In this document: positions 38,201 through 64,000 of the stretch, piece after piece
How positions within the stretch are numbered: position 1 is the first letter of the stretch
How the letters are laid out: every line of letters starts with the position of its first letter
DNA from: Pempheris klunzingeri
Lineage: Eukaryota > Chordata > Actinopteri > Acropomatiformes > Pempheridae
Reading direction: 5' to 3'
NCBI RefSeq assembly: GCF_042242105.1
Contig: NC_092027.1
Location: forward strand, 12,809,721 to 12,873,720
DNA: 64,000 nt
Position numbers and translations under genes: made by a program
The notes under the pieces: generated by a model
Database searches by the model: none
The model's input: the letters and a program-made list of their open reading frames with translations, nothing else
Told to the model about the DNA's origin: nothing

Positions 38201-41200
38201 GTTGTGTAATGTGTGTGCATATTCAGTGATGGCTGCAGAATGCTGGAGATGTTGAACCTGTCATGGTGTGACCAGATCACACGCGATGGCATCGAGGCTT
38301 TGGCTAGAGGTTGCAATGGTTTACGAGGACTGTTCCTCAGAGGCTGCACACAGGTTCAGTGCTGGCACACAAACACACACATACATGCCCTGGCAATGAC
38401 TTGTGTTGTCTTTCAGTGGGTCTTCTTTACTGCAATTGTCATTTTTACATTTTTACAGAAGGCTTTTACACCATGTTGAAACACATTTTTAAATATGATT
38501 CTAATCAGATTAGGTATGTAGACAAAATATCATTGATGAAAAACCATTAGAGCTCATCTTTATTTTGTTTTACAAATCTACACCATAAAACACCAAGATT
38601 TCTTAAAAGAAGTAGATGGTTGAAACTGTTTTTATCTCTTTATCTTCACATGCAGCAACAGTTCCCTGCTGCCAGAGAACACTGTTAACTACAGTTTACT
38701 GTAAACAATGTCTGGTAGCGGGTACAGCTCACAATATTCTTCAGCTGAGGGGAAAAAACAGTAGAACTACAGAAAACTCTAAATAAATATTTCTTCCCAC
38801 ATTTTTTCTAAAAAACAGAATACCTAACATAAACCCATGCTAGACGTCTTTCCCACTGCTGAAAAATTGCTTACTGAAGAGAGAAGTGCCCTTTTACCTT
38901 GTTGCTGTTCCAGCACAGTACATTTTCCATCCCATGGAGTTTTGTTTTTTTACATGTGGTAGGTATTTCTTTGTTGATGTGGTGGTTTGTGTCACGCTGG
39001 CGTTTTCTTTTTCTACTTTCTCTGTGGGGTCAATATTTTCTTTACGCTGTGTGCTTAGTTGTTGATGGTTTTTTACCAAAGAGTCTAGTCTATTCTAGTC
39101 TATTTTCTTGCCATTTAAAGATACCATGAAACCCCCATGAATCATCTTCTGGGGCTCATAGGGGACAGTAGTCATGTGTGAATTAATCTTAACTCATTGG
39201 AAAAACAGGGTGAAATTGAACTGGCATTTTAAGTTTCAAGAGTCATTCAGTCACAAGCCACCATTGATTGGTAGGAGATGTGTTCAACACAAACAAACAG
39301 TCACATATATGTATTATTAATCTAGGTGTTTGAACAGCAATGATATTGATTTGATTAACAATACTTCTCATTCTAACCCAGCTGGATGATGGAGCATTGA
39401 AACACCTTCAGAAACACTGCCCAGAACTCACCACCATCAACATGCAGTCTTGCACAGTAAGACAAACATTTGGTTGCAGTATGTGGAGAGGGAGAGACTG
39501 ATAATAATGCCTGAGGTATGTGTCTGTATGCCTCCGTGTTTTTTGTTATTTCTCATGTGTGTCTGTTGCCTCCAGCAAATATCAGATGAAGGCCTGGTCA
39601 GTCTGTGCCGAGGATGCCACAAGCTACAGATCCTTTGTGTGTCTGGCTGCAGTAACATCACTGATGCCTCCCTCACTGCAATGGGACTCAACTGTCCCCG
39701 ACTCAAGTGAGAAAAACACACACGCACACACATGTGCTCCTGTTTCACCAAAGACACCAACAGCCTGCCTCAGTATCCTTCTCAGGCAGTACGACGATTC
39801 TCATTTCCAATAATGGACTGAACAAACAAGGTTACAATCGGACAAGCATCTTGGGTCTGATACATGATCTCGAACCTAGTAAAATATCTGCGACACCCCA
39901 GTACAGCCCACCAAGTCCCCCTTCACACCCAGTTGCTGGCTGATGAAACCTTGGTAACACCATGCTAAATCATACTCTCCAAGTAGCCTTTACAAGTGGC
40001 TTGTGTGCTTGTGTTTTCTCAGGATCCTTGAAGCTGCACGATGTTCCCATGTTACGGACGCTGGATTCACTGTGCTGGCCAGAGTGAGTTTGCTCTTTTT
40101 GCCTTTTTGGTGGGTCAACCATCAATTTCACCTCGATATCACTCATTGAATGATTTCTTCTTCTCTTCACAGAATTGTCACGAGCTTGAAAAAATGGACT
40201 TAGAAGAATGTATTTTGGTGAGACAACTTGTGGTTTCCTGATTTATTCCCAACATGATGCTCATGGTATTTGTGTATGTTGAATCTGCCTGGGTAGAGAT
40301 TAGATTGTAGGAAAATGACAGATATGACTGTATGTTTCCTGCCAAGAGGGAGAGTGAGCAGCCCAAAGACCTCAGTATTTAAATTGATTTTGACAGAAAG
40401 CAGACAGGGAGACAGGAAAGAAGTGACACAGGAGAAAACGGTTTAGCAGGACACAAAACTAGAGACGAACAGGCAACACCTGCTTCCAAAAACTGTAAAT
40501 TAGGACTCTCAACTGTGTCTAGACATGTGTATAGACAGTACGTCAATCAAGCTGGTCCTCTCCACAGGTGACGGATAACACCCTGGTTCAGCTGTCTATC
40601 CACTGCCCTCGCCTGCAAGCACTGGTAAACACTTACACCTGCAGTTCAGATTTTGTGCCAGGTTCTGCCTCAACATATTTGCTTTAATCTAACTGTGAGT
40701 CGTCAACCCTGTCTGCTGTGCCCTGGACAGTCCCTTTCCCACTGCGAGCTGATTACAGACGATGGCATCAGAGCTCTGAGCAGCAGTACCTGTGGCCAGG
40801 AGCGTCTCACTGTGGTGGAGCTGGACAACTGCCCCCTCATCACTGACGTGACCTTGGAGCACCTGAAGAGCTGCCATCGTCTGGAGCGCATTGAGCTCTA
40901 CGACTGTCAGCAAGTCACCAGGGCTGGCATCAAACGCATCCGGGTCAGTGGAACTCATGGGGACATAAAGGCCGTTTTTAGTCACATGGAATCGATGGCC
41001 ATCAGCTCTTCAGCTTATCTTAGAATAAGTGCTAGAAAAGAGGAGAAACAGCTAGCTAGCCTCTGTGTGGGTGTTAGAAAAATCTTCCTACCAGCGTCTC
41101 TAAAACTCACTAATAAAAGTAACATACATACAAAAAACTAGGGGTAAAAACAACAATTTCAGTTTTTTTTACTGGGGGTCATGTGGTGAACTATTTTTGG

Positions 41201-41609
41201 CCAGGACCAGTAACTAACCAGCGGGGACTCCAGGAAATTACTGTGTTTACAGTCTGTGCCAAGCTAAGCTAACCAGCTGCTGGCTGTAGCCTTATGTTAA
41301 ACGGACACATACTGTGAGAGTGGCATTGATCTTCTCATCTAACTCTCAGCAAGTGTGCGAATAAGTACATTTCCCAAACTGTCAAACCATTTCTGAAGGA
41401 AATTGGACACAGAGGAGAATCCTGACCATATAATTGTATTCTTATTGTGTTTTTTTTAATCTCTTTGTAGCCTTACATTTACACATATCTTCCCTTCACA
41501 GGCCCACCTTCCAGAGATCAAGGTCCACGCCTACTTTGCCCCAGTGACACCCCCTCCCTCTGTACATGGAGGTGGCCAGCGTCTGTGCCGCTGCTGCATC
41601 ATCCTCTGA
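27582..41609 (+). CDS. fbxl2: F-box/LRR-repeat protein 2 (FBXL2), 14 coding exons
   Basis: Exons: 27582-27611, 32399-32460, 35924-35978, 36894-36968, 37236-37330, 37852-38016, 38227-38353, 39382-39456, 39576-39706, 40023-40083, 40173-40217, 40568-40624, 40731-40943 and 41502-41609. All join in frame to about 432 residues (human FBXL2 is 423). The F-box spans about 24-67 (LPKELLLRIFSYLDVV). Cysteine-containing leucine-rich repeats then run to about residue 400, with LNLNGCTKITD and LNLSWCDQITRDGIEAL as typical units. The protein ends in CIIL, a CaaX box whose final Leu favours geranylgeranylation; human FBXL2 ends in CVIL. FBXL2 is the substrate receptor of an SCF ubiquitin ligase and is tethered to membranes by its lipid. 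FBXL20 is the close paralogue. The GLNCPRL and EAARCSHVTDAGFT blocks and the location between susd5 and clasp2 favour fbxl2. The first ten residues (MNGITKGRFE) look more like FBXL20. Confidence 0.95.
27693..27740. repeat. TG microsatellite in fbxl2 intron 1
   Basis: A 30-base TG tract, with a second shorter one at 27729-27740. They begin about 80 bases after the exon 1 donor. A (GGCT)n run lies at about 27917-27940. Confidence 0.9.
28315..28375 (-). mobile_element. 3' tail of a non-LTR retrotransposon (GATA-tailed)
   Basis: A (GATA)n run is joined to ACTTTATTGATCCCCAGG and then GGAAATTC. This signature is common at the 3' end of truncated non-LTR retroelements in fish. A second tail with a different microsatellite is at 34254-34315. 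Clade assignment (RTE/Rex-type) is from memory and tentative. Confidence 0.6.
28375..28775 (+). repeat. Dispersed repeat family B, near-complete copy (fbxl2 intron 1)
   Basis: It begins TTACTTAAGTAAAAGTGGCA, passes through CAAAGTATCAAAAGTAAATG and CATTTTATGTTGCAGCAGGTT, and ends near TTGAGTAAATCTACTT with CCACTCCTGC. It starts immediately after the retroelement tail. Confidence 0.75.
29760..30200 (+). repeat. Dispersed repeat family C, copy (fbxl2 intron 1)
   Basis: Blocks include CATCCTCAAATGGCTTATTT, GGACAAAACAAGACGTCA and AATCAGATAGTCGAGAAAAT. These resemble a fish family built around GATTAAT-type words, seen again at 33650, 36395 and 47410. Confidence 0.65.
30210..32335. other. fbxl2: fbxl2 intron 1, right part
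   Basis: No exon or RNA gene is seen. It holds a CT tract at 30967-30988 and a short TG tract at 31469-31488. Open frames in the pyrimidine-rich stretch 31034-31385 are composition-driven. Confidence 0.6.
32336..32366. repeat. CA microsatellite 33 bases upstream of fbxl2 exon 2
   Basis: A 31-base CA tract inside the acceptor region of exon 2. A matching 27-base CA tract follows the exon at 32495-32521, so the 62-base exon is flanked by CA repeats on both sides. Confidence 0.95.
32495..32521. repeat. CA microsatellite 34 bases downstream of fbxl2 exon 2
   Basis: Near-perfect CA tract after the exon 2 donor, the partner of the tract at 32336-32366. Confidence 0.95.
32958..32997. repeat. TG microsatellite (fbxl2 intron 2)
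   Basis: Perfect 40-base TG tract. Confidence 0.95.
33650..33985 (+). repeat. Dispersed repeat family C, copy (fbxl2 intron 2)
   Basis: It contains GAAGCTGGAACCAGCGATTG, ATTAGATTATCAAAATATTT and CAACTAATCAATTTTTGACA, followed by GTTGCAGCTCC. These are hallmark blocks of the family. Confidence 0.65.
34254..34315 (-). mobile_element. 3' tail of a non-LTR retrotransposon (AATCAG-tailed)
   Basis: An (AATCAG)n run is joined to TACTTTAATAATCCCCAGG and GGGAAATTGC, matching the tail at 28315-28375 apart from the microsatellite. An AAGAAT run follows at about 34335-34360. Confidence 0.6.
34579..34592. promoter_or_regulatory. RFX X-box-like motif in fbxl2 intron 2
   Basis: GTTACTATGGCAAC matches the RFX consensus except at one left-half position. 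The surrounding 34440-34640 is GC-richer than the rest of the intron. Confidence 0.35.
35222..35250. repeat. TG microsatellite (fbxl2 intron 2)
   Basis: Perfect 29-base TG tract. Confidence 0.95.
36131..36144 (-). promoter_or_regulatory. CTCF-like motif in fbxl2 intron 3
   Basis: Read on the minus strand this is CCAGCAGAGGGCAC, which fits the vertebrate CTCF core consensus at every informative position. It faces the plus-strand motif at 4670-4683. Confidence 0.45.
36395..36740. repeat. Dispersed repeat family C copy plus possible retroelement tail
   Basis: 36395-36610 carries AAACTTTCAGCCGCTGTTAT, TTTATCGATTAATCTAAC and GACACCTTCAAATATCTGG, which are family C blocks. 36690-36735 has TTGCCCCAGGGACAAATC followed by repeated TTGAATC words and may be a further retroelement tail. 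The second part is weak. Confidence 0.5.
37534..37556. repeat. CA microsatellite (fbxl2 intron 5)
   Basis: Short CA tract of 23 bases. Confidence 0.9.
41125..41400 (-). repeat. Dispersed repeat family A, copy 3 (fbxl2 intron 13)
   Basis: The reverse complement reads GTTTGACAGTTTGGGAAATG, GAGAGTTAGATGAGAAGATC, GGCTACAGCCAGCAGCTGG and TTAGCTTAGCTTGGC. This is the same block order as copies 1 and 2. Confidence 0.8.
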
Positions 41610-42189
41610 CAGTGGAGGGCCAGAGGGGGCCACCTCTGTCTACAGGTCCTGCTGCTCTGATATGGGCTCAAATGGGTTGGGGGGGGGGGGACTGAGGAAG
41701 GCATAGGGGAGAGGAGGGGCTGGACCCACTCACTGCTCCTGATCACTGATCAACACATAGACTGATCGCCACTGATCCCTGATCAGTTGAACCCGCCCCT
41801 CCTCTCTCCTCTTGCTTACCAATCAGCATTGCAGCAGCCCCGGGTTTGGGCGTGGAGGGGTGGATGGAAACAATATGGACAGATGGACTCTCTCTTTTTC
41901 TCTCGCTGTCTCATTCTCTCTTTCTCACTGCAAAGACAAACACAAGATCTCCGCTCCACCCCTGACTCCCCACCTGTGGGCGTAAAGGACTGCACCTGGA
42001 CAGTCGGAGATGTGTGTGGGGGCGGTCTGAACAGTGGAACTACAATGCATCATGTTCAAACTCAAAAAAAACAAAAAAAACAAGACGATCTTGTCTTCTT
42101 GAACAACAGTTCGCTCTCTGTGGAGTATCATCTCAACCAATCACATGACACCTCTACGTGACCATCCTGTGATTCATTCTGCTTTGACC

Positions 42190-42195
42190 AATAAA
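42190..42195 (+). terminator. fbxl2: fbxl2 polyadenylation signal candidate
   Basis: A canonical AATAAA lies about 580 bases after the fbxl2 stop codon. Later AATAAA hexamers in an A-rich stretch at 43665-43710 could also be used. Confidence 0.5.
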
Positions 42196-42199
42196 CACG

Positions 42200-44050
42200 C
42201 AGCATGGGGGGAGAGGAAAGCTGGGTTATGGGAAAGGCAGACCCTCTGGATATAAACAGTGAAGCTTCAGCGCAGCCGGCTCAGCTCTCTAATGTGGAAG
42301 AGTCGAGAAAAAACAGGAAGTACGGAACATGTGACATATTTGTGCATCTGAGAAACTTTTGTTGAGATTTTGATTCTGTTCGTACAGAGAATGTTTTGCA
42401 ACAGAAAAAAAGAATTACACTTTACGGCAACTCACTCAAAATTGGGGTAGGCCAACAAAAAATGGTTTTATTTTCTTTTTTTCAGTGCTTATTGTAATTG
42501 TCCATGCCTGTCTATCCAGAGAGGGGGAAATGGTTGTCATTCTTTTCAAAGCGGAAAAGAAGAAACTGTTGCTGTTTGACAAAAAAGGACCTATGATTCA
42601 GACCCTCAGTGTCTAAAAGCATTATGTTGACGTGTATGCTACTGCGATGAGTGCCCTCTCCTGTGTACTGCGTGGTTATGTTGGCTCGTAGGCCCTGATC
42701 CAATCCTGTCAGTAGCCCTGTGCACTAGCTTCTACTTGACCACTTAAACATTTGTTTACATCCTCGATTAGGTTAGCAACACAGGCAAACTTGTTTACAT
42801 CAGTAGGTCTTCAGTCTCCCTACTATTCAGAGTGAGTTTAGAAACACTGACACAACTGTGGTTTACCCACTGTTTTTAACTGGACTGTGGAGTCCATTAT
42901 TCAAATTTATTGCTGTGTGTATCGGAATATCAATCAGGGCTAGTGTTGGTGCGATTTTGCTTCAAACTGAAATGGAAATTAGCTTAAAGCTGAAATAATA
43001 GGTAGGAGAATGTGAGCAAAGGCACCTCAACTTTTTGACAATCACATGAATTTATGTATTTGAAAGTTAATTTAGTATAGGTTTGTGTAATTGGCAAATT
43101 TACTGATGTAGGATCGAATGAATTATGTTTTCAATATAGTTCACTTGCTTAATGCCCCAAACAGCTGATGAGGAATTATTTAGAAATAGCATTTGACACG
43201 GGTCTGGTGAGATCTGCCAATCTAATGTATTTCATTGATCAGCAACAAATTCCCACTGATCCAATCCTATGAAACATATATGACAACAGGGATGTCATAA
43301 TTGCAGTGAATGGAAATCCCCGAAACCAACAGTTTATTTCACTCTATACAGACACTCCTTTGGATCTACAGCATGTTACCATGCAGAGTAACGTGTGTGG
43401 TGTATGAAATACTACTACTCAAAGCACTGAAAATACAACAAAACAGAAGCAGCTTGCAATATTGCGCAAAACAAGAGACTGGCAAGTGCTGTGTAGTGCC
43501 AAGTGCTCAAAGACTGGGGAGATTGGCAGGACTGTGGATAGGACTGAGACAAGGAGAGCATACAGAAAGATGAGGAAAGATTCAGATGTATACATAGCTG
43601 ACTTGACTGGCTGTGATACTAATGCCCTCTCTTTGACAGCTGTTTTAACAGTTTTATGTTTAAGAAAATAAAGAAATAAATGAAAAAAATAAACAAATGA
43701 ATAAATAAAAGTGACTAATAGTAAATGTGCTTTGTCTCTCCAGTGTGAGATTTTGTCTCCCAGTATGTACAGTGGAGTACTTTATGGGAAACTGCGGCAA
43801 ATTGAACACAGGCGACACCGCAGCCACACCGCCAGATGTCACCCAAGAGCCGCACAGACGGCGGACACACCCACAGACACTGTGCGGTGTGTTTGATTTA
43901 TGACTTTGTTACAGAAAACAAATTATCCAATCATAATCACCGATATAAATCTACTTTTACTAAATACTGGTGTGACTGGCTATGTATGTAAGCACTGGTG
44001 CGGCCCACAACACGCTAGATAAGCAGACATTTTACATCAGGCACTATGCT
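42200..44050. other. Intergenic spacer, fbxl2 to clasp2
   Basis: No coding exon, RNA gene or clear mobile element is seen. The human neighbour UBP1 would be expected here under unchanged synteny, but I find no sequence resembling one of its exons on either strand. Confidence 0.55.
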
Positions 44051-44855
44051 GGCTAGCTGTGCGGTGCCTGAAGACCCATCAGGCCTGATCGTTGATCGGT
44101 TGCGCCTCCTGGTGAACTGCAGTCCCCGGCAGCGCGCAGCTTTCACCGCCTCTTAACGGGTTTAGCGGCAGCGGCGATTATTTCTGGATTAAAGAGAAAC
44201 CAGTTACGGCGGGACTGGAGCTGAGCCCTCACCGTGGAAGTTTGGTGCCACTTTGCCGCGGACGGAGCGGACAGCTGAAGGCTCGGCGGACTTTCCAGCC
44301 GGTGGTCATGGAGCAGAGTAGCGGAGTGGAGCGAGCCGTTGGGCCTGCGGATAACTAACGTTAGCTAGCCGAGCTAGCTGATGTGAAGCGGTCCGCTCTT
44401 GTTTGGGTCGCCGTGCTAACTAGCTAGGTGCTATTTTTGTTAGCACAACATATAGCCAACCACTATTGCTAGCTTGTTTTGATGAGGATTTATAGAAGGA
44501 AAGTGCCGGTGTCCACCACCTTTACACGTTTCCTGAACTTTCTCGAAGTTTTAAGTTAACCTTTTGAGCAAACGTGTTGTAAAGAGGCTAGCGGGCTAAC
44601 ATTACGCCTTTGTCACACACAGCTGAGCTTTTGATTTTGGCAGAGGGATGATTTGTGTGTGAAATTAATCTGTATATTTTTTACAAGGGATTGCGTGTTG
44701 ATGGTCAAACATCAGCTAGACGCCGTCCAGACCGCACAGTCTCTCTGCCCCTCCACGGGACTACAGTTTAAATCTTTTTCGGACCACGTCCCACCGACCA
44801 CTGTCTCCTTTCTCCGGCCGGCTTCGGTGGCTGGCCACACGGCACTGAGTGCCCA
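44050..44855 (+). promoter_or_regulatory. clasp2: clasp2 CpG-rich promoter / 5' UTR
   Basis: CpG-rich DNA begins near 44050 and continues to the start codon. It contains repeated AACGTTAGCTAGC-type words (44357-44369 and variants to about 44605). Several upstream ATGs precede the main start. The exact transcription start and any 5' UTR intron cannot be fixed from sequence. Confidence 0.55.
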
Positions 44856-60939
<16,084 letters not shown>

Positions 60940-61200
60940 GTGAGCACCTTTTCCCTTTCATTTTGCCACAGTTGTATTGGCCTCTCAGAGCCATCAAGTG
61001 CTGTCATGTTGTCAAGACGATTTTACTGTTGTCAGGTATTGGGTGTATATTTGAAAAAAAAGTGTGTGTGTGTGTGTGTGCCGGTTACTTGTGTGTGTGT
61101 GTGCCCCTTTCTGCATTTGGTCCTGTGGTTGTGTCAGTTTGTTGCCATGAGCTCCTGTAAGAGGACCTAACAGGATTAATGGTTTAATCTGTGTGTCTGT

Positions 61201-61241
<41 letters not shown>

Positions 61242-63900
61242 AGATGCTGTGGGTTTTCCGGCTGAGCCAGACCGGAGCTGAAGGCTGTTGCTACCGAGTG
61301 TTTTAGCTGTGCAGCAGTGGGCCGGGCATCTCTGGGTGCCTCAGGCTCAGCCAGTGTTGTTTGACCATGGAAAGTTAAAGTGGTATTGATGACACCCCTC
61401 ACAGCAATGCATGACTTTGTTGTTTTCACTTTTCAGAACATAAAAGTTTGTACAGTGGCCCTTTAGGGATTTACTGACACCCATGCAAGAAGAGAAAGGA
61501 GGGGAAGCTTGTATTGGAATCGTGATTTTCAGACTTGATGATTGTGTCAAAAGTGTTTCTGAATATTGATCCTCAAAGTGGTCTATTTCGGTAGTAGGCT
61601 GTTAGTTTCCATTGTGCTGAATCCATCAACAAATTATCTTTTGTATGTAACAATTTGAATGTAACAATCCGACATACAGAATCTGCATCAGCACTGATAC
61701 AGATCTGAGCAAGAGGATTGGCGATCGGCTATGATGTGACTAATCCAGATTATTTCAATGTCATAACGTTTCAGTGTTTCCATTAGTTACTTTCATTCAG
61801 TCATGGGAAGTCGTCAACTCAATGTCACAGCAACCCCAGGCATGATGTCACCATTTATAAAAAGAACCTCAAAGATAACAGATGTGGGGAAAAAGAGAGC
61901 ACTGGTATCAGATTGGTGTTTGGTATGAGCAGATATCCAGAGTAGGTATAGCAGCTGGTACAGTTGAAATAGTACATCCCTATTGTCTTATCCCAATATC
62001 ATGTCTACGGTACGGTATTCAGTGACAGGTTGCAACAGTACTGCTCTGATTTATGGCCAGTTAGATTATTCAGGCACAACAAACTGTGTCATTTGAGATC
62101 TTCGCCTAAAAGCAGCGTCCAAGATAATTACTTTCCCCTTCCTTGGTTGCTAAACTTCTCTACTGGAAGTTGATCACATTTGCTGTGTAATTTTTGATAA
62201 TTGGGAGATGAACACAGAATCAGTTAAAATCCTGAATACCAGTGGAGAGCATGCTTCAAGAGCAGCTACTATTACAGTACATTTACTTTAAAGGCTAGGT
62301 AAATGTTGTGCATATAACAGTTCGGTTGCATATTGTTTTCACACATCACAAAGCAGAATGATTTCTGGATAATGATTTCAAAAAGCAAAAATATGTGCTT
62401 ACATGACTGTCTCCCAACCGTTTAAATTAATTCTCAACTGTGTGGCTTCAAGATGAGTTTGTGCTCTCTGAGTTCAGTCGTCTGTCGTTGGTGTCGAATG
62501 GAGCCTGTCATTGGCTGTCAGTGCCTTTAGGCTGCCCTGTCACTCTATTTATCTGTTCAACAGCAACAGCAGCTGGTTTGCTGTTCCAGTCTGTGCAATG
62601 GAGAGAGGGACATGGGGTGAGACGTGAAGAAGAGCTCAGGGCGTGTAGTGGGTGTTGTTGCCATGATGTTGTCTCTGGTGGCAGCAGGGATGGAGGAGAT
62701 GTTCCTGTTAACTCCCACCTCCCTAGGGTTTGGAGCAAAGTAGTGTTTTTGGGAACATGTTTTTGTGGTTGTTATGATCCAATGATGATGTGAAACGCAT
62801 GAAAGCACTGCATGTTTTTATCTAGAATAATTTTTTGGACTACTTATCACTTTTCATTTACAATTGCTGGAAAAGATGATAGTATATAGATAAACATGGC
62901 AACAAAGGTGAAGGCAGTGCTGTCCTTATTGTTTTTATCACAATGGATTGTTGCATCGATAATTTTGTGGAAGTGAGCACACAAAGCACTTTATTCACCA
63001 CTTAATCCACGTATTCACAAACATCCTCCACACCTGCAGGGTTGGACAACTCTTCTTGCATGTCTAAAACAGCTTAAAGGGCACTGGCACTGACCCACTG
63101 GTTGAATGGCTTGCCCGACTCAAAAGTTAACTATTACCTCTGGTAAACCAATAAAAGTATTGGTATGATTGCTTCAATTTCTTTTTTTGTGTCAACCACT
63201 GCATATTTAGGCAGCTCCTTTAAAAGCTCAATCTGTGTGTTGACCTCATATCGAAGCTCTCTGAGTTAACATGAATTGAAAGTGACTACAGATACTCACC
63301 AGGGTAAATGTTGGCTGCATGCCGCACGGTTTGGCCTTGGCTGACACCTAAATTGTACTTAAGCATCTTTCTTTAGTAATTCTCAGCGAGTGCAGCTTGT
63401 CATGCCACAGTTGGCTGCACAGAATCACACAGTAAATTATTGGTGCTTGTCCGGTTGCTTTTGCATCCCAGCCTGCAACTAAAAATAAAGATTTTTTTTA
63501 ATTGTTTTTTCTATAATGAAAAAAGTTACTAATGGTTTCAGCTCCCAGATTCCTAAATGTGTGTGTACTGAAATGATAAGCTGATTTTTACTCTTTCACA
63601 TACAAAGCAAATTATAAAAGTGGATCTTTCTGTTGAGTTAGATAATGTTGGAATCTGTTGTTTCTCAAACGTGTTCCTGCCTTCAGAATCCATTTTCAAC
63701 TCGAAAGTAACCCTGGCCAGCCCGAGGCTCACAGCTGATGAAAGATACATCCCCCAGATGTGATGGGACCCCTCTTTCAATATCAGTCACCCTCACCTGG
63801 TGATCCAGTTTGCATTTTCCCATAGATCTGCCCTCCTGATCCAAAGCCATAGTAGCATAAAAGCTTTGCAGACTGAACGCCCTGCAAATCCTCGGCAGCC
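60940..63900. other. clasp2: clasp2 intron 7 (continues past the window)
   Basis: The intron carries TG tracts at 61062-61080 and 61206-61237. I searched by eye for the next conserved CLASP exon (SFDDEESVDG region) and for the alternative short-isoform first exon and found neither, so both probably lie beyond the right edge. Confidence 0.55.
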
Positions 63901-63919
63901 CACCTCCCCGGCTCACAGC

Positions 63920-64000
63920 GAGTTTGCCAGACTTTCCTTCTGCACTTGGTAGGGCATCATAAACAGCTTGGACTACGAACCAGATGGGTTGGAAGTTTGC
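63920..64000 (-). mobile_element. Possible LINE-derived fragment at the window edge
   Basis: Read on the minus strand from the right edge, the open frame contains VQAVYDALPS. This resembles a block I associate with retroelement-derived ORFs frequent in fish genomes. The match is short and then fades, so this is only a suspicion. Confidence 0.2.

Noticed and set aside
42646..42660. CTCF-like match on the minus strand downstream of fbxl2
   Set aside because: Two or more mismatches at informative positions, clearly weaker than the two sites reported.
42200..44050. Possible UBP1 exons expected from human synteny
   Set aside because: Read on both strands; no CP2/grainyhead-like block found.

Overview
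The window is nuclear DNA from a ray-finned fish, probably a percomorph teleost. It contains four protein-coding genes split by GT-AG introns. CA/TG microsatellites are abundant, and several dispersed repeats resemble families I know from fish introns. The human neighbourhood on 3p22.3 (CRTAP, SUSD5, FBXL2, then UBP1 and CLASP2) is recognisable, and this supports the gene names. Exon boundaries were placed by hand from reading frame, splice dinucleotides and remembered family sequences; no alignment was run.

Layout. crtap (+, 241-5030) has 7 coding exons and encodes about 406 residues. A mostly gene-free convergent spacer follows (5.3-8.9 kb), ending in a long CA microsatellite. susd5 (-, 19269-8856) has 5 coding exons and encodes about 841 residues: signal peptide, Link module, Sushi domain, a very long Asp/His-rich ectodomain, one membrane helix and a short tail. 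A divergent spacer (19.3-27.5 kb) is packed with decayed dispersed repeats and a truncated L2-like LINE. fbxl2 (+, 27582-41609) has 14 coding exons and encodes about 432 residues: F-box, leucine-rich repeats and a C-terminal CaaX box. A spacer (41.6-44.1 kb) shows no gene. clasp2 (+, from 44856) contributes its first 7 coding exons (TOG1 domain, 239 complete codons) and runs out of the window.

The genes do not form one pathway. crtap acts in the ER on collagen, susd5 is a predicted cell-surface protein, fbxl2 is a membrane-tethered SCF ubiquitin-ligase receptor, and clasp2 is a microtubule plus-end factor. They are neighbours through conserved synteny. No new multigene system is visible. The most notable signals are the Asp/His-rich insertion in susd5, CA/TG repeats placed directly beside several splice sites, an inverted pair of one repeat around susd5 exons 1-3, a convergent pair of CTCF-like motifs, a palindromic RFX X-box in clasp2 intron 2, and the inverted orientation of clasp2 relative to human with no UBP1 between it and fbxl2.
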